Part shown: in pieces, positions 1 to 5,874 of the stretch
Numbering within the stretch: position 1 is the stretch's first letter
Layout: each line of letters starts with the position of its first letter
From: Nostoc sp. CHAB 5834
GTDB taxonomy: Bacteria > Cyanobacteriota > Cyanobacteriia > Cyanobacteriales > Nostocaceae
Length of the DNA stretch: 5,999 nt
NCBI GenBank assembly: GCA_020829485.1
Contig: JAIVFU010000267.1
Coordinates: forward strand, 1 to 5,999
Direction of reading: 5' to 3'
Notes under the pieces: generated by a model
The model's database searches: none
What the model was told of the DNA's origin: nothing
What the model saw: the letters and a program-made list of their open reading frames with translations, nothing else
Position numbers and translations under genes: made by a program

Positions 1-1055
1 GAAAAGTTGTTGGAAAAGCGAACGCGCAGCTAGATATTATTCCTTTTGAATTTCATCAGGATGACCGTTGGATGCAAGACGAGATTGAGATTGGTTATAC
101 TCAAGCTCCAGGACATCTAATGTACGTGGTGTTTGATTCTCCCCGTGATCGAGGATTAGTTGACTTCCCCAAAACCAAACTTTTAGGCATTGACTTTGGT
201 TATGTAACCCGCAAAAGCCGCTATGAGGCAACAAAATTAGACTCTTTTGGCAATTTAGAAGTTTCTCCACCAGTAACCGTTAAAGGCGTTCATTATCCTT
301 TTGGTCGTCTGATTTTTGGAGGAACTCGCAAAGAAATTATCCCACAGCCGCGTCGAATGTTAAAGGTGTTACGAGATTTTCTTTACGCTCAAGAAATTCA
401 AGCACCTTTTGAAATCTTTTCTGATTGGTTGAGTGTGGGACATATTGATGAGTTTATGACTTTTGTTCCTGCTCCTACCTCTAAAGGTTTTAAACTACTT
501 TTAGCTAGTACTGACCAATTTTATAACATTCTTAAACGTTTACGAGAACAAGGTCATGCTCATGTATTATTACGGCAAGGAAAACGATTTTCTAGTGGGG
601 CAGCTGATATTAGTGTGTCAGATGTCCTAGATGATGAAAAATTAAATGAGCATAATCATCGCTTTCAAGAATACATTAATTGGAATCGAGAGGTTTTAAA
701 ACAAGAATTAGATTTAAGCGAAGAAGATATTATCGAACTACCTGCTTTGTTTGAAAATGATAGAGATGGACGAGCAGAAACTTTTTCCCCTAACATGGTC
801 AACATGATAGTTTTGAAGCAGCATCTTGGTATTCCTAAACCTTTTGGCCCTAAGATTAATAATCAATGCCAATTTGAAGCTTATGTTAAAGAAGTTTTAG
901 AACCCTTGGGTTTAGTTTGCCATTTTATAGATGATTGGGAGCCATATTTTCTCGGACGAGGGGAAATTCATTGTGGAACTAATACACGTCGGCAACCTTT
1001 TACTCAAAAGTGGTGGGAAGTTGAGCCTGCATTTTTAAAAAAAGTTTCTTTTTAA
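1..1055 (+). CDS. Peptidylarginine deiminase, catalytic (PAD_C) domain, 5' partial
   Basis: Calcium-dependent enzyme family that converts protein arginine to citrulline plus ammonia. The frame is open from base 3 through the left edge, so the 350 codons seen are the C-terminal part; the ATG at 72 lies inside a conserved motif and is not the start. Counting base 3 as codon 1, the motif DDRWMQDE carries the first catalytic Asp (D26), FDSPRDRG the substrate arginines (R48, R50), SVGHIDEF the catalytic His and Asp (H147, D149), and GEIHCGTN the nucleophilic Cys (C324, TGT at 972-974). Calcium ligands known from human PAD4 are also visible (Q and two E around D26; SFGNLEV). The C-terminus, KWWEVEP plus eight residues, ends about where animal PADs end. 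Recognition rests on remembered similarity to human PAD4. Cyanobacterial PADs are known and have been proposed as the source of the animal genes. The upstream PAD middle domain lies outside the window. Substrate and location are unknown. No HIP1 site occurs in this gene. Confidence 0.93.
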   Translation, partial: KVVGKANAQLDIIPFEFHQDDRWMQDEIEIGYTQAPGHLMYVVFDSPRDRGLVDFPKTKLLGIDFGYVTRKSRYEATKLDSFGNLEVSPPVTVKGVHYPFGRLIFGGTRKEIIPQPRRMLKVLRDFLYAQEIQAPFEIFSDWLSVGHIDEFMTFVPAPTSKGFKLLLASTDQFYNILKRLREQGHAHVLLRQGKRFSSGAADISVSDVLDDEKLNEHNHRFQEYINWNREVLKQELDLSEEDIIELPALFENDRDGRAETFSPNMVNMIVLKQHLGIPKPFGPKINNQCQFEAYVKEVLEPLGLVCHFIDDWEPYFLGRGEIHCGTNTRRQPFTQKWWEVEPAFLKKVSF

Positions 1056-1473
1056 CTTAGAAACGCCGTCATCACCATATTTTCTAATCTGCGGATTTGA
1101 TTATCTTTTTCTGCTAGCAGTAATTTAATCTCTCGCTCTGGCAAACCTTTTATTTCATTATAAGTATCAAAATACTCTGCACTCAGTTGGGATTTATCAG
1201 CCGCGATCGCTGTTTTAGCACGCAGCAGAAATTTATCTTGCCCCCGTTTTTCCATTGCCACGATCTCAAGTTCAGCATTTGGATAATTCTCTGCTAGCTG
1301 CTTGAATGAAATGGCGATCGCTCTTGGGTCAACCCTTTGGTTATGGTAAAGGTCGAGGGTGTCAAAGATTGGCTTAATGAAATGAAATCTCCAAATTCCC
1401 CATTTGCAAATACTTCCTGGCGATTGTCTGGTTTGCGGTGAGGGTCTGGGTTGTCTTGCGTGGGCAGCGGCAT
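1052..1473 (-). pseudogene. Frameshifted small gene of unknown function (about 140 codons)
   Basis: Two minus-strand frames join into one convincing protein. Frame A starts at ATG 1473 (MPLPTQDNPDPHRKPDN, then GEFGDFISL) and loses sense near 1375. Frame B picks up there (KPIFDTLDLYHNQ) and runs to TAA at 1054-1052. Restoring one A in the TTAAGCC stretch near 1375 gives exactly 141 codons including the stop. The C-terminal part has a charged helix ending IRRLENMVMTAFLS. It resembles, from memory, a module found next to pentapeptide repeats in Nostoc proteins, where the helix continues further, so the 3' end may be truncated too; I cannot confirm the family. Without the repair, only a 69-residue frame starting at GTG 1261 remains. 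There is no strong ribosome site before 1473. Programmed frameshifting is unlikely because no slippery heptamer is visible; mutation or sequencing error are the alternatives. Confidence 0.6.
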
Positions 1474-1605
1474 AAGTATTAATTATGTATTTAGTAGCTT
1501 ACACTACCTTGATGTACATAAGAGTGATTAGCGATCGCTCTTTGGAGAAAAACTTTTTGGTTTACTGAAAACCTGTACAAGCAACAGAAAGAGCAAAACA
1601 TCCAG

Positions 1606-2544
1606 TTGCAACAACGCCTCTCTGAGATGGAGGGGTTAAGAAAACTGGAGATTGAGAATCAGCAACTCCAGCAGCGCATTCAGGAATTGGAACACGCTGT
1701 AGAAGAACTTCCCTCGCAACAGTGGGGGAATACGATGACCCAACAGGCCACCAAAGCTTTGAACAAGCAGGTGAAACAGGCGTTGGAGAAAACTATTGAT
1801 CTGCGATCGCTAGCCCAAGAACCACCCAAGGAAAATGCCCAAGAATGTCTACGGTTGATGGGCATGGCGTTGAAGAATCTTGCCAGTGCTATGAACAACA
1901 CCCAAGCCCTCGAAGCTGCGGCGATAATTCTGGGGAGTGAGCCGACACAGCAAGCGATCGCATATCGAGCCGAACAACTACAACTCATACCTCAAGCAGT
2001 GAGTGATATTCGGGCTGTGCTGTCAAAGCCTGGGTGTAGCTGGTGGGACTATTTAGAAGTAGCGCAAGAGTATGAGGTTATCAAAGCCGACTACTGGGCG
2101 GAATTGACCACCGAAGAGACAGAACTAATCACTGTTTTGGAGAAAGCTGAATCATCCCAAGTTACGGAACCGTTGGTTCTTCAAGAAGCCCCTGCCGATT
2201 CTGATTCTTCTAATAGCGAACTGACTATTGGGCTTGGGTCGATTGTCGCCCATGCTGACATTTACTGCGCTTTATATAACGCCAGAGGTGAAGTCATTGA
2301 AGACATGGGTGATGAAGTGTGGGTAGCTTGGGATCACTGGCGAGACAAGCCCAAGAAAACTGACCGCTATTTCAAAGATGAGTTGCGGTTCTGGCAAGAC
2401 GAGAACAGTAATAGAACTCGCGCTCACATCTCTACAAGAACTGAATGCAGTACGGCTCAAGTGCGTTGGGTCAGTAGCCTCAGCGCATCGTGGCTTACGC
2501 CCGTCACCACAGGGTTGATTGGTACGGTACTGGCGGGTATCTAA
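1606..2544 (+). CDS. Coiled-coil protein of unknown function, start lost, chimeric 3' end
   Basis: No family recognised. The frame is open from 1528, but the only start-like codons are TTG 1606 and ATG 1627, neither with a ribosome site. Coiled-coil sequence (ENLYKQQKEQNIQLQQRL) already begins near 1567, upstream of both, so the real N-terminus has been lost. From TTG as residue 1: residues 1-32 form a Gln/Leu/Glu coiled coil; about 45-160 are Ala- and Leu-rich helices; 170-205 are acidic; about 208-255 (GSIVAHADIY, then DEVWVAWDHW and TDRYFKDELRFW) look like a small beta-barrel of SH3 or Tudor type, a guess from pattern only. Codons after about 2461 are the antisense of the facing phoD gene, so the last 28 or so residues are read-through. 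HIP1 sites at 1803 and 1954 suggest long residence in the genome. It is probably a remnant truncated at both ends. Confidence 0.5.
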   Translation: MQQRLSEMEGLRKLEIENQQLQQRIQELEHAVEELPSQQWGNTMTQQATKALNKQVKQALEKTIDLRSLAQEPPKENAQECLRLMGMALKNLASAMNNTQALEAAAIILGSEPTQQAIAYRAEQLQLIPQAVSDIRAVLSKPGCSWWDYLEVAQEYEVIKADYWAELTTEETELITVLEKAESSQVTEPLVLQEAPADSDSSNSELTIGLGSIVAHADIYCALYNARGEVIEDMGDEVWVAWDHWRDKPKKTDRYFKDELRFWQDENSNRTRAHISTRTECSTAQVRWVSSLSASWLTPVTTGLIGTVLAGI

Positions 2545-3486
2545 GACATTGAATTCAACGAGGTCGCCAAAAGTCAACCGTCGGTAGAGCTGCAAATTAA
2601 GACCTCTAGGCTTTGAGAAGTCCCGCAGTGGCATGTGTTCGTAGTATGCCTGAAAAGCAGCAGCACGACGGGCAAGGAACACCGAACGTGATTGTACTTC
2701 CGGGTCTTGAGGAATTTCGTCTGCCCAATTATTGTCAACTTCGTGGTCGTCCCAAGTTACTAGCCAAGGAAATGCAGCATGAGTTGCTTGTAGGTGTGGA
2801 TCAGTCTTGTACAGAGCGTGACGGTTACGGTACTCCTGCAAGGTAAATGGCTCACCATTGCCATCGTGCGATCGCAGCGCAGTTGTACTCGGTGGGCCTT
2901 CATAAATATAATCACCGAGATGAACCACTAAGTCTAAATCCTCTTGAGCCATATTTTTGTAGGCTGCATAATAACCACTTTGCCAGTTTTGACAGGAAGC
3001 GAAGGCAAAGCGGAAGCGATTAACGCGATCGCGCGGGTTAGGAGCAGTGCGAGTCCGCCCGATTGGACTCACTTCATTGCCCACCCTAAACTGATACCAG
3101 TACCATCGTGCAGGTTGTAATCCTTGCACTTCTACATGAACAGAGTGGACAAATTCTGGAGTAGCTATCTGTGTACCACTGCGGACAACTTGCCGCATCT
3201 TTTCGTCGGTAGCAACCTGCCACTGCACTGGAACATTATATGGTGGCATCCCACCACCATTGAGTGGATCGGGGGCTAAACGCGTCCACAGCACTACATT
3301 ATCTGGAAGTGGTTCACCAGAAGCCACACCCAGACTAAAGGGATAATTAGAGAATCGGGGCTGGGCGAGAACTTTGTTAGACCATTGATTAGCGATCGCA
3401 AAACCAGTTAAGGCTCCAGTTCCAATCAACACTTGTCGCCGTCTCAAGCGAGTTGATAGCAAGCGCTCGAAGTTGAAGTTCTGCAT
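2272..3486 (-). pseudogene. phoD: PhoD-family alkaline phosphatase, 3'-truncated, with Tat signal
   Basis: PhoD enzymes are exported Ca/Fe phosphomonoesterases and phosphodiesterases that release phosphate outside the cytoplasm. I start at ATG 3486 because AGGGGAG lies just upstream; a longer frame from TTG 3555 lacks support. Residues 15-42 form a Tat signal (RRRQVLIG, hydrophobic stretch, cut after VLA-41). Residues about 45-150 are the PhoD N-terminal beta domain. The phosphatase domain follows with metal ligands C165 (FASCQ), D192 and Y195 (HLGDYIYE), and the TWDDHEVDNN motif at 244-253. Homology stops at T341 (codon 2466-2464), just after CGDGRKPRC. The remaining 63 codons to TAA 2274-2272 are antisense of the coiled-coil gene. 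The C-terminal GDWH metal ligands seen in the second phoD are therefore absent, so an active phosphatase is unlikely. A candidate Pho box lies about 50-80 bases upstream of the ATG. Confidence 0.88.
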
Positions 3487-3535
3487 ATACTCCCCTGATT
3501 GTCGCGTTTGAATCACAGCAAAGTCTAACAGCGCA

Positions 3536-3565
3536 ACTTTAATCCCTCTTTGCAATCAGGTTAAG
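3536..3565 (-). promoter_or_regulatory. Candidate Pho box upstream of first phoD
   Basis: On the minus strand, CTTAACCT (3565-3558) matches exactly the cyanobacterial PhoB (SphR) half-site YTTAAYCT. A second, looser unit, ATTAAAGT (3543-3536), lies precisely 22 bases on, which is two 11-base turns. The middle unit (TGCAAAGA) is poor. The position, 50-80 bases before ATG 3486, fits phosphate-starvation control of a phosphatase gene. Regulation is inference. Confidence 0.45.
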
Positions 3566-3640
3566 CGTTGATTATTCCAACACAACCCTAATTGTTTTAC
3601 CTGTAATAGCAGGGTAAGCTCATCTAATTTGGTATAATAA

Positions 3641-3976
3641 GAACTAGACCGGGATTTAGTTCTCGTTCAAGTTTTTGCAACAAATAAAAACTATGCCAAC
3701 GGACAATTAATAGATGAGTCTTCTGCTGCCAATTTGCGAAATCGCTTTGGGGGTGATAAAGAAAATTTTCGCGTCATTTTGGTAGGCAAAGATGGTGGTG
3801 TTAAGCGCCAAGACACAAAACCTGTCCCAGCCACAGCAATTTTTGAGCAAATTGACGCTATGCCCATGCGCCAGCAAGAAATGCCCTCTTCGAGGCAGAA
3901 AGTAGCATCAAAATCAAGCGAGTCAAAGTTGCCTTTCCAGCGATCGCCTCAGCTTCTCCCAAAACTGAGAAACTAA
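3641..3976 (+). pseudogene. DUF4174-family protein, C-terminal fragment
   Basis: The frame opens just after TAA 3638-3640 and reads ELDRDLVLVQVFATNKNYAN, then NLRNRFGG, FRVILVGKDGGVK (residues about 43-55) and IDAMPMRQQEM (about 71-81). The last two blocks are the hallmark of DUF4174, a thioredoxin-like family of unknown function, as I remember it. The N-terminal strand and helix that should precede DRDLVLVQV are missing, and there is no ATG: the first start-like codon, TTG 3734, is inside the domain. The family normally ends soon after the MPMR..EM motif, and the last 31 codons (Ser, Lys and Pro rich) look out of context. Another plus-strand frame reads more like protein from 3883. A remnant cut at its 5' end, probably with a frame change at its 3' end, is the best reading. 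It faces away from the first phoD, 155 bases from that ATG. Confidence 0.65.
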
Positions 3977-4050
3977 GGGAGTATGCCAAAATTTCAAAAA
4001 ATCAACCTCACCTGACTCGTGGGGTTTTTGTTATGTCTGATGATAGGTAA
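3883..4050 (+). other. Possible coding remnant in a second frame
   Basis: This plus-strand frame reads ALFEAESSIKIKRVKVAFP, then AIASASPKTEKLREYAK, to TAA 4048-4050. The HIP1 copy at 3940 is read as Ala-Ile-Ala here, as is common in cyanobacterial genes, whereas the DUF4174 frame reads it as RSP. There is no start codon at the head and no family I recognise. It may be the end of another broken gene joined to the DUF4174 fragment near 3883. Weak evidence. Confidence 0.25.
4004..4029 (+). terminator. Weak intrinsic terminator candidate
   Basis: AACCTCA (4004-4010) can pair with TGGGGTT (4020-4026) with one G-U pair across a 9-base loop, and TTTTT (4025-4029) partly overlaps the stem. It sits after the DUF4174 remnant. 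The stem is short, so this is only a candidate. Confidence 0.25.
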
Positions 4051-4120
4051 TACTGTCAACCCACATTCAGCGATCGCTTGTGACAAAGCAGTACACTGGT
4101 ACTCTACCAAAAATTCCCAA

Positions 4121-4165
4121 CTGTGACACCGATAGCGTAGCGTTAGCGACGCAGGAGCGTCACAG
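4121..4165. repeat. Nostoc-type palindromic interspersed repeat
   Basis: Perfect 7-base arms CTGTGAC (4121-4127) and GTCACAG (4159-4165) enclose a second nested stem (GCGT with ACGC, then CC with GG). The core, GCGTAGCGTTAGCGACGC, is of the tandem AGCG type scattered between genes in Nostoc and Anabaena genomes. There is no T run after it, so it is not an ordinary terminator. It lies in the 4050-4373 gap, which otherwise holds only the HIP1 copy at 4070 and the phoD control region. Confidence 0.6.
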
Positions 4166-4253
4166 CCAGCCGCAGGCATCACTTAAGGACTGCATCTGCT
4201 CACATTCTTCAGACAAGTATTTGTAAGACTGATTGTGAATAAATTATTGCAAT

Positions 4254-4283
4254 ATTAATAACTTCTTAAGCCCTAATTAAACC
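4254..4283 (+). promoter_or_regulatory. Candidate Pho box upstream of second phoD
   Basis: Three 8-base units are spaced exactly 11 bases apart: ATTAATAA (4254), CTTAAGCC (4265) and ATTAAACC (4276). Each has TTAA at positions 2-5, as in the cyanobacterial PhoB site YTTAAYCT. The block lies about 90 bases before ATG 4374. Two more TTAA tetramers at 4295 and 4304 are off this period. The region is AT-rich, so chance is possible; the exact period and the phosphatase downstream argue for a real site. Confidence 0.45.
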
Positions 4284-4363
4284 CGATTTGGTAATTAATC
4301 TTGTTAATAACTAGATGGTTATTATTTAGGTTTTTTATTCCCTTTTATTGTATAAATCTCAAC

Positions 4364-4376
4364 AAGGACTTTTATG
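4364..4376 (+). promoter_or_regulatory. Ribosome binding site and native start of second phoD
   Basis: AAGGA (4364-4368) stands five bases before ATG 4374. With the N-terminal similarity to the first phoD, this shows that the true 5' end survives although the gene body is deleted. A TATAAA at 4351-4356 is a possible but close -10 element. Confidence 0.6.
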
Positions 4377-5246
4377 GAGCGTGTACATTTCCAGGGCTTG
4401 CTATCCACTACAGCAAAGCGGCGTGGTGTACGCAACGTTTCTTTACCTGAAGAGTTTAGAAAAGAAACGAATACCCTTGAGCAATACCGCCTTCGATATG
4501 CTCTATATAAAACTGACCCGGATTTACAAAAAGCTTACGCCTTGTTTCCCTTTACAGTCACCTGGGACGACCACGAAGTTGAAAATGACTATACCGATGA
4601 CATTTCGGAAAACAACGATCCGGTCAAAAAGTTTCTCAAAAGGCGTGCTGCTGCTTATCAGGCTTATTATGAGCATCAGCCACTGCGGGAATTTTCCCGA
4701 CCACAGGGGCCAGATATGCTGATTTACCGTCGGCTGACTTTTGGTAATCTGGCGGAGTTTAGCGTACTTGATAGCCGCCAGTACCGCAGCGATCAGCCAT
4801 GCGGTGACGGTGAAACACCCCGTTGCCCAGCAGCGCTAGATCCATTTAAAACCATGCTTGGTTCTCAGCAGGAGCGCTGGCTGCTGGATGGTCTTGATCG
4901 TTCTCAAGCACGTTGGAACATACTTGCTCAACAGGTGCTGATGGCAGAGCTAGATCATAAAATTGGGCCAGGCGAAATCTTTTGGAACGACTCATGGGAT
5001 GGATATCCCCTTGCACGTAATCGTGTTTTAAGTCACATCGCCAGCCACCGGATTTCTAACCCAGTGGTGATTACTGGGGATTGGCATTCTACATTTGTCA
5101 ATGACCTGAAGCTGGACTTTAAGGCTTCTAACTCTCCAACAGTGGCTACAGAGTTTGTGACTCCTTCAATTACTAGCAATGGTGATGCCAATGTCTACGG
5201 CCCTTACTATGGCCCGAAGATTCCAGAAAACCCACACATTGGTTGA
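4374..5246 (+). pseudogene. phoD: Second PhoD-family phosphatase, internal in-frame deletion and 3' truncation
   Basis: The N-terminus (MERVHFQGLLSTTAKRRGV) lines up position by position with the first phoD: F6, L9-T12, R16, R17 and V19 coincide, so the start and Tat arginines are original. At about residue 20 the sequence jumps to the equivalent of residue 210 of the first copy (NTLEQYRLRYALYKTDP). About 190 codons are missing in frame, including the signal core, the N-terminal beta domain and the FASCQ and GDYIYE metal ligands. The rest of the phosphatase domain is present: TWDDHEVEND (about 62-71), CGDGETPRC (about 143-151), WNDSWDGYP (about 204-211) and TGDWHSTF (about 234-241). Homology stops at ENPHI (base 5240), where the 3' end of a group II intron begins; the Gly and TGA that follow come from the intron. 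The overlap with the first phoD is roughly two-thirds identical by eye, so they are old paralogues. No signal peptide remains, so export and activity are unlikely. Confidence 0.87.
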
Positions 5247-5317
5247 GTCGATGGGGGATATTATTCCCCGCACCTCTCAGTTAGATCCGTGCTTGCAGTT
5301 TTCACTGCACACGGCTC
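5242..5317 (-). ncRNA. Group II intron domains V and VI, 3' splice end
   Basis: Domain V runs from GAGCCGTG at 5317 to GCACGGATC at about 5284. It has an outer helix holding the AGC catalytic triad, a GCAGT/ACTGC inner helix capped by a GAAA tetraloop, and a two-base AG bulge. One outer pair is G-A instead of the usual G-U, a possible sign of decay. Domain VI follows with GGTGCGGGG facing CCCCC and a candidate branch-point A at 5248, seven bases from a 3' end at 5242. The domain V start is only 10 bases past the HNH stop codon, as expected for a protein gene lying in domain IV. Confidence 0.85.
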
Positions 5318-5326
5318 CCGATGTTC

Positions 5327-5874
5327 TTAGCTTGCGCTTTTGCTCATGTGTTTGTAATCGTGGCAGATCTCATGAATTGCTTCAAGATTATTTCTCTTCC
5401 AGTTGGCATGATTTCCGTCGATGTGATGCAGATGAATCCGTTCTTCATCGATGAATTTCAGACCGCAGGAGGCACATCTATGGTTTTGCTTTTTAAGAGC
5501 AATAGAAGTTTCTCCGAAGTAAAGCTTACTGTTACGTTCGCTCCAGTAGGCTGTATCTCCGTCATAGGGGGATTTTGTTCCTTTGACCATGACGTGACTT
5601 GCTTCGGAGTAAGGAACTGATGGGAATGCTTTGTCTAGTAACTTTTTACTAGAGTAGCTTGTTTGTTTAGTTTCCTTGTTGAATACCGCGCGTATCGGAT
5701 TGATGGCTCGACAATATGTGTTGTCGGGGTTTTTTCTGTTATTCTCTTTCCTCGTTTGTAATCTAGATGGTATCTGTGTATACTCTCAATCCCGTTGAGC
5801 GCGATGTTGGCTAGTAGCGGGCTGACCACTCCCCCTTGAGGTGTGCCCTGTTCGGGGAATTCTGGATTTACCCC
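5327..5874 (-). pseudogene. ltrA: Group II intron reverse transcriptase/maturase with HNH domain, broken
   Basis: In intact introns this protein helps splicing, nicks the target DNA and copies the intron RNA. Two frames survive. The first (5874-5635) reads EQGTPQGGVVSPLLANIAL, a textbook reverse transcriptase motif, then NGIESIHRYHLDYKRGKR and EPSIRYA, and should continue to the catalytic DD of YADD but does not. The second (from about 5689 to the stop ending at 5327) reads AVFNKETKQTSYSSKKLLD, HVMVKGTKSPYDGD and an HNH zinc-finger nuclease domain (CASCGLKF, HLHHIDGNH, NLEAIHEICHDYKH). The jump near 5688 removes the active-site aspartates, thumb and maturase region (my estimate is over 130 residues) and changes frame. 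TAG 5877-5875 lies just before the first frame. The protein is dead as a reverse transcriptase; the HNH part looks intact but has only an internal ATG at 5590 to start from. Confidence 0.87.

Larger units (their letters stand above)
1203..4077. repeat. HIP1 octamer sites (GCGATCGC), ten dispersed copies
   Basis: Exact GCGATCGC starts at 1203, 1314, 1531, 1803, 1954, 2868, 3025, 3392, 3940 and 4070. This palindrome is strongly over-represented in many cyanobacterial genomes, so it points to the host. Copies occur inside genes, where they often read Ala-Ile-Ala, and between them. None is found in 1-1202 (the PAD gene) or 4078-5999 (second phoD and intron); a near match, GCGATCAG, is at about 4789. 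Confidence 0.9.
5242..5874 (-). mobile_element. Group II intron remnant, 5'-truncated and internally deleted
   Basis: Read on the minus strand, the element holds the middle of an intron reverse transcriptase, its HNH endonuclease end, then RNA domains V and VI, and finishes ...GACTCAAC at about 5242, in the usual order. Domains I-III and the first half of the protein gene are missing: recognisable intron sequence starts at about 5874. The middle has lost the region from the YADD box to the end of the maturase domain (junction near 5688). It lies antisense in the second phoD. Because the 5' end is gone it can neither splice nor move by itself. Confidence 0.88.

Noticed and set aside
37..270. 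Minus-strand frame of 77 codons
   Set aside because: Lies wholly antisense to the conserved PAD catalytic domain.
1494..1507. GTA-N8-TAC, an NtcA-type nitrogen control site, before ATG 1473
   Set aside because: Only six fixed bases, expected about once or twice by chance in 6 kb, and no -10 element can fit at the usual distance before the start.
1680..1988. Minus-strand frame of 102 codons
   Set aside because: Antisense to the coiled-coil gene; Cys/Ser/Ala-rich composition typical of a shadow frame.
2613..2846. Plus-strand frame of 77 codons
   Set aside because: Antisense to the conserved PhoD phosphatase domain.
3597..3617. Imperfect inverted repeat TTACCTG / CAGGGTAA
   Set aside because: Short, with a bulge and no T run; too weak for a terminator or operator call.
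3633..3638. TATAAT, a possible -10 box before the DUF4174 fragment
   Set aside because: No -35 element at the right distance, and the frame behind it has no start codon.
3994..4182. Minus-strand frame of 62 codons (WEFLVEYQCTALSQ, then AIAECGLTVLP)
   Set aside because: Runs through the palindromic repeat and overlaps the plus-strand remnant; reads somewhat like protein but has no ribosome site and no recognised family, so it is left out with some doubt.
4348..4722. Plus-strand frame of 124 codons overlapping the second phoD start
   Set aside because: Out of frame with the conserved PhoD motifs.
5179..5620. Two plus-strand frames of 91 and 99 codons
   Set aside because: Antisense to the intron HNH domain and RNA domains V and VI.
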